DNA of 41,033 nt, taken from positions 1-41,033 of the forward strand of contig USPM01000005.1 of assembly GCA_900556715.1 (NCBI GenBank), written 5' to 3'. The translations under genes were made by a program, and so were the position numbers. Numbering within the stretch: position 1 is the first letter of the stretch; the number at the start of each line of letters is the position of its first letter. The notes under the pieces are model-generated. The model saw only the letters and a list, made by a program, of their open reading frames with translations, ran no database searches and was not told where the DNA came from. Shown in pieces: positions 1 through 9,146 of the stretch. This DNA comes from an uncultured Megamonas sp. (lineage in GTDB: Bacteria; Bacillota_C; Negativicutes; Selenomonadales; Selenomonadaceae).

Positions 1-268
1 ATAAATTTTTTTTAGAATAGCTTTATATAATTAGATAAGTTAAAATAAATAATAGGAAGTGTAAACGAGAATATAAATTAGATGTTGATTTATAAAGGAA
101 AATGAAAAATAATTTTTAGATTGCCTGGAATATGTTTATTTGATAAAAAATAGCTTTATTTTTGTATTGTTAAGATTATGTGAAAATGGTACAAATAATA
201 AATTAAATATGTTAAAATACATTTTGCCGATATTTACATAACTTTAAAATTTTAACAGGAGGAGAAAG
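1..268. other. AT-rich intergenic region at left edge
   Basis: Very AT-rich sequence before the first gene. I see no convincing reading frame, no strong hairpin with a U-tract, and no promoter with both boxes near consensus. The only clear signal is the ribosome site AGGAGG at 257-262, which serves the next gene. Confidence 0.5.
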
Positions 269-1156
269 ATGAAACATATTTCAGAATTAGCAAATACGCA
301 TATTTGGCGTTATTTCAAAATATTGATTGGTTCGTTGATTGCAGGTCTGGGGTATAGTACGTTTATTATTCCTGCAAAATTGCTTGCTAGTGGGCTTAGT
401 GGTATTGCTGTTATTGTTTATTATCTCATTGATTTGCCAATCGGTTTACAATTGATAGTATATAATATTCCAATTGTGTATTTAGCATATAGAGTTTTTG
501 GTAAATTATATGCAATAGATACGATTATTGGAACAGTGATGTTATCTATTGCCATTGATGCGACAAGTTTTATCGGTACTTATCACATTGTAGAAGATCC
601 TATACTTAATTCTGTCTTTGGTGGTGTACTTGTAGGTATAGGTTGTGGTATTGTATTTAGAGCTAATTCTAATGGTGGTGGCTTCGATGTGTTAGGAGCC
701 GTTATTAAAAAATATTATTCTCTTGATTTAGGAACAGTAGTATTTGGTTTTAATCTGATTATTATTTTAGTTGGTATAGTATTATTTAATGTTTCCATTG
801 GTTTATATACATTGATTAATATGTATATTGTAGGTGAAATAACTAATAAAGTAGTAGCAGGTTTTAATAGAAAGAAATTAATAATTATTGTATCGCCGTT
901 TGCAGAGCTCATGGCAGGTAGCATTATGCAATATTTAGGACGTGGTGTTACTTTTATGCATGGTGAAGGTGCATATAGTAGAAAAGATAGAAAAGTTATT
1001 TTTGTAGTAGTAAGTTTAACTCAAGTTAGTAAAATAAAATTGATAGCGTCAGCTATTGATCCTACAGCATTTATGATTATTACTGATACATCGGAAGTAA
1101 CCGGACATGGATTTACGATAAAAAATCCAAAAGAAATAACGATTAAAAAGACATAG
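269..1156 (+). CDS. YitT family membrane protein (DUF2179 C-terminus)
   Basis: A 295-residue protein with about five to six hydrophobic segments in residues 15-205, followed by a soluble DUF2179-type domain. Diagnostic stretches are GRGVTFMHGEGAYS, an IDPTAFMIITD segment and EVTGHGF near the end, all typical of YitT/YebE-type proteins. The ATG start has AGGAGG six bases upstream. Family members are inner-membrane proteins of uncertain function; a transport role is often assumed but not shown. It sits 28 bp before speD on the same strand, so it may be co-transcribed with the polyamine genes, although nothing in its sequence ties it to polyamines. The family call is firm; the function is unknown. 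Confidence 0.9.
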   Translation: MKHISELANTHIWRYFKILIGSLIAGLGYSTFIIPAKLLASGLSGIAVIVYYLIDLPIGLQLIVYNIPIVYLAYRVFGKLYAIDTIIGTVMLSIAIDATSFIGTYHIVEDPILNSVFGGVLVGIGCGIVFRANSNGGGFDVLGAVIKKYYSLDLGTVVFGFNLIIILVGIVLFNVSIGLYTLINMYIVGEITNKVVAGFNRKKLIIIVSPFAELMAGSIMQYLGRGVTFMHGEGAYSRKDRKVIFVVVSLTQVSKIKLIASAIDPTAFMIITDTSEVTGHGFTIKNPKEITIKKT

Positions 1157-1184
1157 ATATAAAAGAAAGAGGGAACGATGGTAA

Positions 1185-1976
1185 GTGGCCGAAAAACTTA
1201 AATTGTATGGATTTAATAATTTGACAAAGTCTTTGAGCTTTAATATTTATGATGTTTGCTATGCCAAAACACCTAGAGAACAACATGACTATATTAAATA
1301 TATAGATGAACAATATAATTCGGAACGTTTGACAAAGATTTTAACAAATGTAGCAGAAATGATAGGTGCTAGAGTTCTTAATGTATCTAGTCAAGATTAT
1401 GATCCTCAAGGTGCCAGCGTAACTATTCTTTTAGCAGATGAAAATATGCGATTAGCTAAAAATGATGATGTTTTAGAGGATAGTGTAAAAGGAAAAACTG
1501 TTTTAGGTCATTTGGATAAGAGTCATATTACAGTGCATACGTATCCGGAATATCATCCAGAGACAAGTATTGCTACATTTAGAGTAGATATAGATGTTTC
1601 TACTTGTGGGGAAATTACTCCACTTAGTACACTTGATTATTTAATTGGAAATTTTGATTCTGATATAATAACCATGGATTATCGTGTGCGAGGTTTTACA
1701 CGTGATGTCAGTGGTAGAAAATTATTTATGGATCATAAGATAACATCTATTCAAGATTATATTATGCCAGATACTTTATTGAATTATGATGCAATGGATA
1801 TAAATGTCTATCAGGCAAATTTATTTCATACAAGAATGTTGATTAAAGAGCCAGAATTAAGTAATTACTTATTTAATACTGATATCTATGAGATACCACC
1901 AAAAACAAGATTGGAAATAAGCAATCGTTTGCGTCGTGAGATGTTAGAAATTTTTAGTGGTACAAATGTTTTTTAG
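1185..1976 (+). CDS. speD: S-adenosylmethionine decarboxylase proenzyme (E. coli-type SpeD)
   Basis: A 263-residue pyruvoyl enzyme that makes decarboxylated SAM, the aminopropyl donor for SpeE. The self-cleavage site is visible as HLDKSHITVHTYPE, with Ser113 as the predicted pyruvoyl precursor after Lys112, followed by HPETSIATFRVDIDVSTCGE. Length and motif match the larger E. coli-type enzyme rather than the short Bacillus/Thermotoga type. The start is GTG at 1185, with a purine-rich ribosome site (agaggg) about ten bases upstream; the ATG at 1178 is in another frame. It is the first polyamine gene, 32 bp before the PLP decarboxylase. The product is firmly identified. Confidence 0.95.
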   Translation: MAEKLKLYGFNNLTKSLSFNIYDVCYAKTPREQHDYIKYIDEQYNSERLTKILTNVAEMIGARVLNVSSQDYDPQGASVTILLADENMRLAKNDDVLEDSVKGKTVLGHLDKSHITVHTYPEYHPETSIATFRVDIDVSTCGEITPLSTLDYLIGNFDSDIITMDYRVRGFTRDVSGRKLFMDHKITSIQDYIMPDTLLNYDAMDINVYQANLFHTRMLIKEPELSNYLFNTDIYEIPPKTRLEISNRLRREMLEIFSGTNVF

Positions 1977-2008
1977 AAATTTTGTATATTTTGATTGATT
2001 AAAGAAGG

Positions 2009-3472
2009 TTGGTGAAATTATTGGATAGACAAGCACAAAAGAAAATGCCTGTTTTGGAAGCTTTAGAAAAATTTAAAAAAATGCGTGTAGTACCTTTTGA
2101 TGTGCCAGGGCATAAAAGAGGTAGAGGAAATAAAGCTTTGTTAAATTTTTTAGGCGAGAAATGTTTATCTGTAGATGTAAATTCAATGAAACCATTAGAC
2201 AATTTATGTCACCCAGTTTCGGTAATCAAAGAAGCTGAGGAGTTAGCAGCAGATGCTTTTGGAGCAGAGCATGCGTTTTTCATGGTAGGTGGGACTACGT
2301 CAGCTGTACAGACAATGATTTTGACAGCATGTAAGCGTGGAGATAAGATTATTTTACCGCGAAATGTTCATCGCAGTGCTATAAATGCAATGATTTTGTG
2401 TGGAGCTATTCCAATATATATTAATCCGCAAATGGATAAACAACTTGGTATATCACTTGGTATGTCAGTTGAAGATGTAAAAAAAGCGATAAGAGAAAAT
2501 CCAGATGCCAAAGCAGTTTTAGTAAATAATCCAACATATTATGGTATTTGTTCAAATTTAAAAGAAATTATAAAAGTAGCTCATGAACATAATATGTTAG
2601 TATTAGCTGATGAAGCACATGGAACACATTTTTATTTTAATAAACGATTACCTATAGCAGCTATTCATGCGGGAGCTGATATGGCTGCTGTAAGTATGCA
2701 TAAATCAGGTGGTTCGCTTACCCAAAGTTCATTTTTGCTCACTGGCAAAAATGTAAAAGCAGGTTATGTTCATCAGATTATAAATTTGACACAAACTACA
2801 AGTGGTTCATATTTATTGATGTCTAGTCTTGATATTTCTCGTTCTAATTTAGCCGTACATGGCAGTGAAATATTTGATTTTGTTATAGATTTAGTAGATT
2901 ATGCACGACAAGAAATCAATAATATCGGCGATTATTATGCTTATGCTGATGAAAAGATAAATGGTGATAGTGTTTTTGATTTTGATACTACTAAATTAGC
3001 TATTTATACATTACCTGTAGGTCTTGCTGGTATTGAAGTATATGATTTATTGCGTGATGAATATGATATTCAAGCAGAATTTGGCGATATCGGCAATCTA
3101 CTAGCTTATGTATCAGTCGGTGATAGAGCCAAAGATATTGAACGCTTAGTAAGTGCGTTAGCTGAAATTCGCAGAAATTATAAAAAAGACCATAAGGGCA
3201 TGTTAGAAGCTGAATATATCAGCCCTAAAGTAATGTGTGGACCGCAAGATGCCTTTTATAGTGAAAAAGTATCTTTACCATTAGATGAAAGCTGTGGTAA
3301 AGTGTGCAGTGAATTTGTAATGTGTTATCCACCAGGAATACCGATTTTGGCACCAGGGGAATTAATTACACCAGAGATTTTAGAATATATTCACTATGCT
3401 AAAGATAAAGGCTGTTCTATGACAGGCCCTGAAGATATGGAAATAAAACGTTTAAATGTAATTAAGGAGTGA
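2009..3472 (+). CDS. Orn/Lys/Arg decarboxylase, fold type I PLP enzyme (SpeA-like)
   Basis: A 487-residue member of the basic amino-acid decarboxylase family. Residues about 27-40 hold FDVPGHKRGRG, DEAH is at 201-204, and the PLP lysine is K232 in SMHKSGGSLTQ. The C-terminus keeps YPPGIPILAPGE, typical of the short Gram-positive-type enzymes. Because speB (agmatinase) lies just downstream, arginine is the likeliest substrate (arginine to agmatine), but lysine or ornithine cannot be excluded from sequence. This matters because Negativicutes such as Selenomonas use cadaverine on peptidoglycan. The start is uncertain: TTG 2009, GTG 2012 or TTG 2021. The last has GGTGA five bases upstream and gives a typical LDRQAQKKMP beginning. 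The gene ends 7 bp before speE. Confidence 0.9.
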   Translation: MVKLLDRQAQKKMPVLEALEKFKKMRVVPFDVPGHKRGRGNKALLNFLGEKCLSVDVNSMKPLDNLCHPVSVIKEAEELAADAFGAEHAFFMVGGTTSAVQTMILTACKRGDKIILPRNVHRSAINAMILCGAIPIYINPQMDKQLGISLGMSVEDVKKAIRENPDAKAVLVNNPTYYGICSNLKEIIKVAHEHNMLVLADEAHGTHFYFNKRLPIAAIHAGADMAAVSMHKSGGSLTQSSFLLTGKNVKAGYVHQIINLTQTTSGSYLLMSSLDISRSNLAVHGSEIFDFVIDLVDYARQEINNIGDYYAYADEKINGDSVFDFDTTKLAIYTLPVGLAGIEVYDLLRDEYDIQAEFGDIGNLLAYVSVGDRAKDIERLVSALAEIRRNYKKDHKGMLEAEYISPKVMCGPQDAFYSEKVSLPLDESCGKVCSEFVMCYPPGIPILAPGELITPEILEYIHYAKDKGCSMTGPEDMEIKRLNVIKE

Positions 3473-3479
3473 TAGATAA

Positions 3480-4340
3480 ATGGATTTATGGTTCAGTGAA
3501 TTACATACACCGTATGTAAAGTTTTCTATTCAGATTGATAAACAACTTCATTCTGAACAGACTGAGTTTCAACGTATAGATATTTTTGAGTCTAAAGAAT
3601 TTGGTCGCATGATGGTATTAGATGGCTATGTAATGCTAACTGAAAAAGATGAATTCATTTATCATGAAATGATAGTGCATGTACCTATGGCAGTGCATCC
3701 TAATCCTAAGAGAGTGCTCATCATAGGTGGCGGTGATGGTGGTACTGCTCGTGAATTATTGCGTTATAAAAATGTAGAGTCAGTGGATTTAGTAGAAATT
3801 GACGAGCGTGTAGTGGATATTTCTCGTAAATATTTACAGCAGACAGCTTGTAGTTTTGATGATGAACGCTTGCATTGTTATTTTGAAGATGGTTTGAAAT
3901 TTATTCGCCATTGTGATAATGAATACGATTTAATTATCGTTGATTCTACAGACCCATTTGGCCCGGGGGAAGGTTTATTCACTAAGGAATTTTATGGAAA
4001 TTGCTATAAAGCCTTAAAAGAAGATGGCATTATGGTAAATCAGCATGAAAGTCCATTTTATGATGAAGATGAAGCTGCCTGCCGCAGCATGCACAGAAAG
4101 GTATATCGATCTTTCCCTATAAGTAGAGTATATCAAGCACATATCCCTACTTATCCATCAGGTCATTGGTTATTTGGCTTTGCGTCCAAAAAGTATCACC
4201 CAGTTTTAGATTTTGATGCTAAAAGATGGAATGCTTTAGGTTTGAAAACTCGCTATTATAATGCGAACTTACACAATGCATCATTTGCATTACCAAATTA
4301 TGTGGAGGAATTAATGGAAGATGTTGAAGAAAAACATTGA
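3480..4340 (+). CDS. speE: Polyamine aminopropyltransferase (spermidine synthase)
   Basis: A 286-residue class I methyltransferase-fold enzyme that moves the aminopropyl group of decarboxylated SAM to putrescine, giving spermidine and methylthioadenosine. The small N-terminal beta domain contains YHEMIVHVPM. The Rossmann part has GGGDGGTARELLR, the acidic VEIDERVVD, and the catalytic loop VDSTDPFGPGEGLF. Length is normal for the family. The end overlaps speB by 20 bp, so translation is probably coupled. Substrate range (putrescine, agmatine, cadaverine or a longer polyamine) cannot be read from sequence. That is relevant because a second spermidine route follows immediately downstream. Confidence 0.95.
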   Translation: MDLWFSELHTPYVKFSIQIDKQLHSEQTEFQRIDIFESKEFGRMMVLDGYVMLTEKDEFIYHEMIVHVPMAVHPNPKRVLIIGGGDGGTARELLRYKNVESVDLVEIDERVVDISRKYLQQTACSFDDERLHCYFEDGLKFIRHCDNEYDLIIVDSTDPFGPGEGLFTKEFYGNCYKALKEDGIMVNQHESPFYDEDEAACRSMHRKVYRSFPISRVYQAHIPTYPSGHWLFGFASKKYHPVLDFDAKRWNALGLKTRYYNANLHNASFALPNYVEELMEDVEEKH

Positions 4341-5190
4341 GACATTTTTAGGTTGTGATAGAGAATATGATGAAGCGAAAATAGTTTTATTTGGTGCACC
4401 ATTTGATTCTACGACTTCATATAGACCAGGGACTCGTTTTGCTAGTCGTACTATGAGAGCAGAGTCATATGGTCTTGAGACTTTTAGCCCATATCTTGAT
4501 TTAGATTTAGAAGATGCCCATGTTTTTGATGGCGGAGATTTAGAACTTCCTTTTGGCAGTGTGGAAAATGCACTAAAAGATATTGAAGATTTTACACGTC
4601 AGATTGTAAATGATGGTAAAATTCCACTTATGATAGGTGGAGAACATCTAGTTACTTTAGGCAGTGTACGTGCTGTAGCAGAAAAATATGATGATTTGCA
4701 TATCATTCATTTTGATGCACATGCTGACCTTCGTGATGATTATTTAGGAGCTAAATTATCTCATGCTACAGTGCTTCATCGTGTATGGGATATTGTTGGT
4801 GATAATAAAATTTATCAATTCGGTATTAGAAGTGGTGAACGTGCTGAATTTGCTTGGGGCAAAGAGCATGTACAGACTAGACGTTTTGATTTTGTAGGTT
4901 TGGAAGATGTTGTAGAGAAATTAAAAGGAAAACCTGTTTATTTTACCGTGGATTTAGATGTATTAGATGCAGCTGTATTTCCTGGTACTGGTACACCAGA
5001 GGCTGGTGGAGTATCTTTTGATGAACTTCGTCGTGCTATGAATTTAGTAGCTAATAAATGTAATGTAGTAGGCTGTGATATGGTAGAATTATCTCCACCA
5101 TATGACCAAAGTGGTATCTCTACTGCTACGGCTTTAAAATTATTACGTGAATATTTATTGGCTTTAGATTATAATATAAATAATAAATAA
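4321..5190 (+). CDS. speB: Agmatinase (ureohydrolase family)
   Basis: A 289-residue binuclear manganese ureohydrolase, predicted to split agmatine into putrescine and urea. Metal ligands are visible: H109 in GGEHL, D132, H134 and D136 in FDAHADLRD, and D211 and D213 in DLDVLD. The start inside speE (ATG 4321) is preceded by GGAGGA at 4304-4309, about eleven bases upstream. Members of the family include arginase, agmatinase, guanidinobutyrase and formiminoglutamase; the position between speE and a SpeA-like decarboxylase favours agmatinase. No separate transcription signal lies between it and its neighbours. Confidence 0.9.
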   Translation: MLKKNIETFLGCDREYDEAKIVLFGAPFDSTTSYRPGTRFASRTMRAESYGLETFSPYLDLDLEDAHVFDGGDLELPFGSVENALKDIEDFTRQIVNDGKIPLMIGGEHLVTLGSVRAVAEKYDDLHIIHFDAHADLRDDYLGAKLSHATVLHRVWDIVGDNKIYQFGIRSGERAEFAWGKEHVQTRRFDFVGLEDVVEKLKGKPVYFTVDLDVLDAAVFPGTGTPEAGGVSFDELRRAMNLVANKCNVVGCDMVELSPPYDQSGISTATALKLLREYLLALDYNINNK

Positions 5191-5219
5191 AAATTATTAT
5201 AAAAGGGGGAATTTGCCAA

Positions 5220-6419
5220 ATGGGTAAAGCTCTAATTATTGGTTGTGGTGGCGTAGCAAGTGTTACTATCCATAAATGTTGTCAAAATAGTGATGTATTC
5301 GAAGAAATCTGTATTGCTAGCCGTACAAAAAGCAAATGTGATGCTTTAAAAGAAAAATTAAGCGGTGGCAAAACAAAAATTACTACAGCTCAAGTAGATG
5401 CTGATGATGTAAATCAACTTATTAATTTAATCAATGAATTTAAACCAGATGTAGTAATCAATTTAGCTCTTCCATATCAAGATTTAACAATTATGGACGC
5501 TTGTCTTGCTACTAAAGTTCATTATGTGGATACTGCAAATTATGAACCATTAGATACTGCTAAATTTGAATATAAATGGCAATGGGCTTATCGTGAACGT
5601 TTTGAAAAAGCTGGAATTACTGCACTTTTAGGCAGTGGTTTTGACCCAGGTGTAACAGGCGTATTCTCTGCTTATGCAATGAAACATCATTTTGATGAAA
5701 TTAACTATATTGATATCTTGGATTGTAATGCAGGTGACCATGGTTATCCATTTGCTACAAACTTCAATCCTGAAATCAATATCCGTGAAGTTTCTGCCAA
5801 TGGTAGCTACTGGGAAGATGGTAAATGGGTAGAAACTAAACCTATGGAAATAAAACGCGTGTACAACTTCCCAGAAATTGGCGAAAAAGACATGTATTTA
5901 CTCCATCATGAAGAACTTGAATCTTTGGGCTTAAATATCAAAGGTATCAAACGTATCCGTTTCTTCATGACTTTTGGTCAGTCTTATTTAACTCATTTAA
6001 AATGTTTAGAAAATGTAGGTATGACTTCTATCGAACCTATCGAATTTGAAGGTCATAAAATCGTGCCACTTCAATTCTTAAAAGCTGTACTTCCAGATCC
6101 AGCTAGCCTTGGCCCTCGCACAGTAGGCAAAACAAATATCGGCTGTATCTTCCAAGGTAAAAAAGATGGCAAAGATAAAACATATTATTTATACAATGTT
6201 TGCGACCATCAAGAATGCTATAAAGAAGTTGGCTCTCAAGCAATCTCTTATACAACTGGTGTTCCAGCAATGATTGGTGCAATGCTTATCATGAACGGCA
6301 CATGGAAAAAACCAGGTGTATATAATATTGAAGAATTTGATCCAGATCCATTTATGGACGCTCTTAATAAATGGGGTCTTCCATGGAAAGAAAGCTTCAA
6401 CCCTGATTTAGTAGAATAA
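5220..6419 (+). CDS. Carboxynorspermidine/carboxyspermidine synthase (saccharopine dehydrogenase-like)
   Basis: A 399-residue NADPH enzyme that condenses a diamine with aspartate semialdehyde to give carboxyspermidine (from putrescine) or carboxynorspermidine (from diaminopropane). It opens with a Rossmann dinucleotide motif, GCGGVASV at residues 8-15, and continues with VVINLALPYQDL, VDTANYE and GSGFDPGVTGVF, all characteristic of the CASDH/CANSDH branch rather than true saccharopine dehydrogenases. The ribosome site AAGGGGG lies ten bases before ATG 5220. It is 29 bp downstream of speB and is closed by a strong hairpin at 6438. Together with the decarboxylase at 6545 it forms the SAM-independent spermidine route known from Vibrio and Campylobacter. 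Confidence 0.9.
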   Translation: MGKALIIGCGGVASVTIHKCCQNSDVFEEICIASRTKSKCDALKEKLSGGKTKITTAQVDADDVNQLINLINEFKPDVVINLALPYQDLTIMDACLATKVHYVDTANYEPLDTAKFEYKWQWAYRERFEKAGITALLGSGFDPGVTGVFSAYAMKHHFDEINYIDILDCNAGDHGYPFATNFNPEINIREVSANGSYWEDGKWVETKPMEIKRVYNFPEIGEKDMYLLHHEELESLGLNIKGIKRIRFFMTFGQSYLTHLKCLENVGMTSIEPIEFEGHKIVPLQFLKAVLPDPASLGPRTVGKTNIGCIFQGKKDGKDKTYYLYNVCDHQECYKEVGSQAISYTTGVPAMIGAMLIMNGTWKKPGVYNIEEFDPDPFMDALNKWGLPWKESFNPDLVE

Positions 6420-6437
6420 AATTTATTTATCAATAAA

Positions 6438-6480
6438 AATAAGACAGTATGCCATTGGTGTACTGTCTTATTTAAATAAA
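6438..6480 (+). terminator. Rho-independent terminator after carboxyspermidine synthase
   Basis: A perfect 12-bp stem (6438-6449 with 6461-6472; one arm AATAAGACAGTA) around an 11-nt loop, followed by AT-rich sequence with a short T run. It separates the speD-to-synthase genes from the downstream decarboxylase, so the latter may have its own promoter or receive read-through. A weakly supported TATAAT lies at 6506-6511. Confidence 0.75.
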
Positions 6481-6544
6481 TTAGGATTTTAAAGAGAATA
6501 AAGATTATAATGTATTAAATTATTAATTTTAAGGAAGTGATTTA

Positions 6545-7687
6545 GTGAAATTAGAAGAAAAATTACAAAATGTAGCAACTCCTAGTTATGTCATGGATGA
6601 GAAAAAACTTCGTGAAAATCTTGAAGTTTTAAAAATGGTACAAGATAGAACAGGTTGTCATATTTTACTTGCTCAAAAAGCTTTTTCCATGTTTTATTTT
6701 TATCCGATGATTGGCAAATATCTAAAAGGTGCTACAGCAAGTGGAATTTTTGAAGCAAAATTGGCTCATGAATTTATGAAAGGTAAAGAAAATCACATAT
6801 TTTCCCCAGCATATAAAGAAAAAGATTTTGCTGAAATCGTGGAGATTTGCGACCATATAATTTTTAATTCCTTTAATCAGTGGGAAAAATATAAAGATAT
6901 AGCTTTAGCCAAAGGCAAAGAATGTGGTATTCGCATTAATCCAGAACGTTCTACACAAGAAGGCCATGCTATTTATGATCCATGTGCTAAAGGTTCTCGC
7001 TTAGGCGTTACACTTGATAATTTTGAACCAGAAAAATTAAAAGGCTTAAAAGGGCTTCATTTCCATACGCTTTGCGAACAAAATTCTGATGATTTAAAAA
7101 CTACTTTAGATGCTATTGAAGCGAAGTTTGGCAAATATTTATATGATTTAAAATGGCTCAATTTTGGTGGTGGTCATCATATTACTCGCGAAGATTATGA
7201 TATTGAACTTTTGATAAATTGCATTAATCATATGAAGGAAAAATATGATTTAGAAATTTATTTAGAACCTGGTGAAGCTGTGGCATTAAATGCTGGTTAT
7301 TTAGTTAGCGAAGTATTAGAGCTTATTCATAATGATATAGATATTGCAATCTTAGATACTTCTGCTGCTTGTCATATGCCTGATGTATTGGAAATGCCAT
7401 ATAGACCAAATGTAATTAATTCAGGAAAACCAAACGAGAAAGCATATACTTATCGTTTTGGTGGTCCTACTTGTCTTGCAGGTGATATCATAGGGGAATA
7501 TTCTTTTGATAAACCTTTAAAAGTTGGCGATAAAATTATTTTCTGCGATATGGCTATTTACTCCATGGTAAAAAATAATACTTTCAATGGTATGCCACTT
7601 CCAGATATTGCCGTTTTACATGAAGATGATACTATCGAAGTGGTAAAATCTTTTGGTTATGAAGATTTTAAAATGAGATTATCCTAA
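6545..7687 (+). CDS. nspC: Carboxynorspermidine/carboxyspermidine decarboxylase
   Basis: A 380-residue alanine racemase-fold PLP decarboxylase that removes the carboxyl group from carboxyspermidine or carboxynorspermidine. The PLP lysine is K45 in LLAQKAFSMF. Other family marks are HFHTLCEQNSDDL, NFGGGHHITRED (the phosphate-binding glycine loop), LEPGEA, and the C-terminal RFGGPTCLAGDIIGEY. The GTG start at 6545 has AAGGAAG seven bases upstream. It completes the second spermidine route with the preceding dehydrogenase. A terminator separates the two genes, so they may be regulated separately. Function is firm; whether the product is spermidine or norspermidine is open. Confidence 0.93.
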   Translation: MKLEEKLQNVATPSYVMDEKKLRENLEVLKMVQDRTGCHILLAQKAFSMFYFYPMIGKYLKGATASGIFEAKLAHEFMKGKENHIFSPAYKEKDFAEIVEICDHIIFNSFNQWEKYKDIALAKGKECGIRINPERSTQEGHAIYDPCAKGSRLGVTLDNFEPEKLKGLKGLHFHTLCEQNSDDLKTTLDAIEAKFGKYLYDLKWLNFGGGHHITREDYDIELLINCINHMKEKYDLEIYLEPGEAVALNAGYLVSEVLELIHNDIDIAILDTSAACHMPDVLEMPYRPNVINSGKPNEKAYTYRFGGPTCLAGDIIGEYSFDKPLKVGDKIIFCDMAIYSMVKNNTFNGMPLPDIAVLHEDDTIEVVKSFGYEDFKMRLS

Positions 7688-7740
7688 ATAATTAGTGATA
7701 ATTTTAGTGTAATTTTAATATATTTTTAGTATATTTAATG

Positions 7741-7795
7741 AAATAAAGATTATTTAAGTTGATTTATTTAGCTTGAATAATCTTTATTTTTGTTT
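7741..7795 (+). terminator. Rho-independent terminator after nspC
   Basis: Near-perfect inverted repeat: AAATAAAGATTATTTAAG at 7741-7758 pairs with the arm starting CTTGAATAATC at 7772, with one G-U pair. A T-rich run follows. It closes the polyamine cluster before the DUF445 genes. Confidence 0.8.
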
Positions 7796-7895
7796 GACTT
7801 CTGTTTAATATAGTAGTTAATTTACTGAAAATATTTTATAAAATTTACATTTGCGGTATAATAACTGTATATCATTTGGGAAAGGGAGGTTTACT

Positions 7896-9146
7896 ATGTC
7901 GAAAAAAACGCAGGCTACATTGGTTTTAGTCATCATGTTTTTAGGATTTATAGCTACATATAATTTAAATTCTTTTTGGGGTTTATTGTTAAATCATGGC
8001 TTTTTAGCAGCTTTGATTGGTGGTTTAGCAGACTGGTTTGCAGTAACAGCTTTATTTAGAAAACCTCTTGGATTTATTTCCTATCGTACAGAAATTTTAC
8101 CTCGAAATCGTGAGCGTATCATGGATGAACTAGTAAAATTTATTGGTAGAGATTTATTAAATCCAGATTATATCATCAGCAATGTCAAAAATTATAATAT
8201 GGCAATGATGGTAGTAGAGTATGCTCAAAGAGGTGGCAAAGAAAAGGCCAAAGTAGCATTAAAAGAATTAGTTATGCAGGTAATTAATTCACTAGATACT
8301 AAAAAAGTCGGTTATTCTTTGGCAAGTGCGTTGAAAAGTCGTCGCAAAAACTTTAATATATCAAGACTTATCATTCAGTTTTTGTTAGCTTTTATCAAAA
8401 CACCAGCAGGTGACAGATGTATAGATTATCTCATAAAAATGGTTAGGGATATAATGCCTAATTTATTGGCAAAAGATAGTCTACATAAAATGATTGACGA
8501 TAATGTATCTATAATTAAACAAAAATACATTGGTGATAGTCAAAAACGCAGTTTTATGTTTGATATGGTGGATTTATCTAGTGAAAATTTAACGCAAAAA
8601 TTAAATGATAAAATAGATGAATATACTAATTTATTATTGGATTATGACAGTAAAGAACGTGAACATTTAAAAGTTGTTCTTGCTGAAAAAATAGAAAGTT
8701 TAGGCAAGCGAAGTGGTTATAAATTAAAAGTAGCTCAATTAGAACATTATTTCTTTGTTAAGAAATTTGATTTTAGTGATCATTTAGTATCTTTGATAGA
8801 TAGTTTTTGTCAAAATAATGAAAATAGAGAACAATTATGGAAACAGATAGAAGATTATATTGATGGTATTATTGAAAAACTAGCTGTGAATGATAAAATG
8901 CAAGCTAGATTAAATAATTTTTTTATTAATACAATAACGAAGATAATCCAAAATAATTCACAATGGGGCTTAGATTATATTAAAGATGAGTTGATGAAAT
9001 ATTCACAGCAGGAATTTGTGGATTTGGTAGAAAAACGTGTGGGTGATGACCTTCAAATGATACGTATAAATGGTTCTGTAGTCGGTGCTATTGCCGGTAT
9101 GGGATTGTATGTAATATCCTTTGTTGTAGAAAGGATGTGTGGTTGA
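7896..9146 (+). CDS. DUF445 family membrane-anchored protein (first of two)
   Basis: A 416-residue DUF445 (YjiN/YheB-type) protein. An N-terminal hydrophobic hairpin contains the signature GGLADWFAVTALFRKPLG. A long mostly helical middle follows, and the C-terminus carries IRINGSVVGAIAGMGLYV, a second membrane anchor. The frame is open from 7851, but the real start is ATG 7896, with AAAGGGAGG five bases upstream. Its stop overlaps the start of a paralogue (TGATG), so the two are translationally coupled. The function of the family is not established; the paired signature and two membrane ends suggest a cell-envelope protein. A TATAAT at 7857-7862 may be the -10 box, with a poor -35. Confidence 0.9.
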   Translation: MSKKTQATLVLVIMFLGFIATYNLNSFWGLLLNHGFLAALIGGLADWFAVTALFRKPLGFISYRTEILPRNRERIMDELVKFIGRDLLNPDYIISNVKNYNMAMMVVEYAQRGGKEKAKVALKELVMQVINSLDTKKVGYSLASALKSRRKNFNISRLIIQFLLAFIKTPAGDRCIDYLIKMVRDIMPNLLAKDSLHKMIDDNVSIIKQKYIGDSQKRSFMFDMVDLSSENLTQKLNDKIDEYTNLLLDYDSKEREHLKVVLAEKIESLGKRSGYKLKVAQLEHYFFVKKFDFSDHLVSLIDSFCQNNENREQLWKQIEDYIDGIIEKLAVNDKMQARLNNFFINTITKIIQNNSQWGLDYIKDELMKYSQQEFVDLVEKRVGDDLQMIRINGSVVGAIAGMGLYVISFVVERMCG

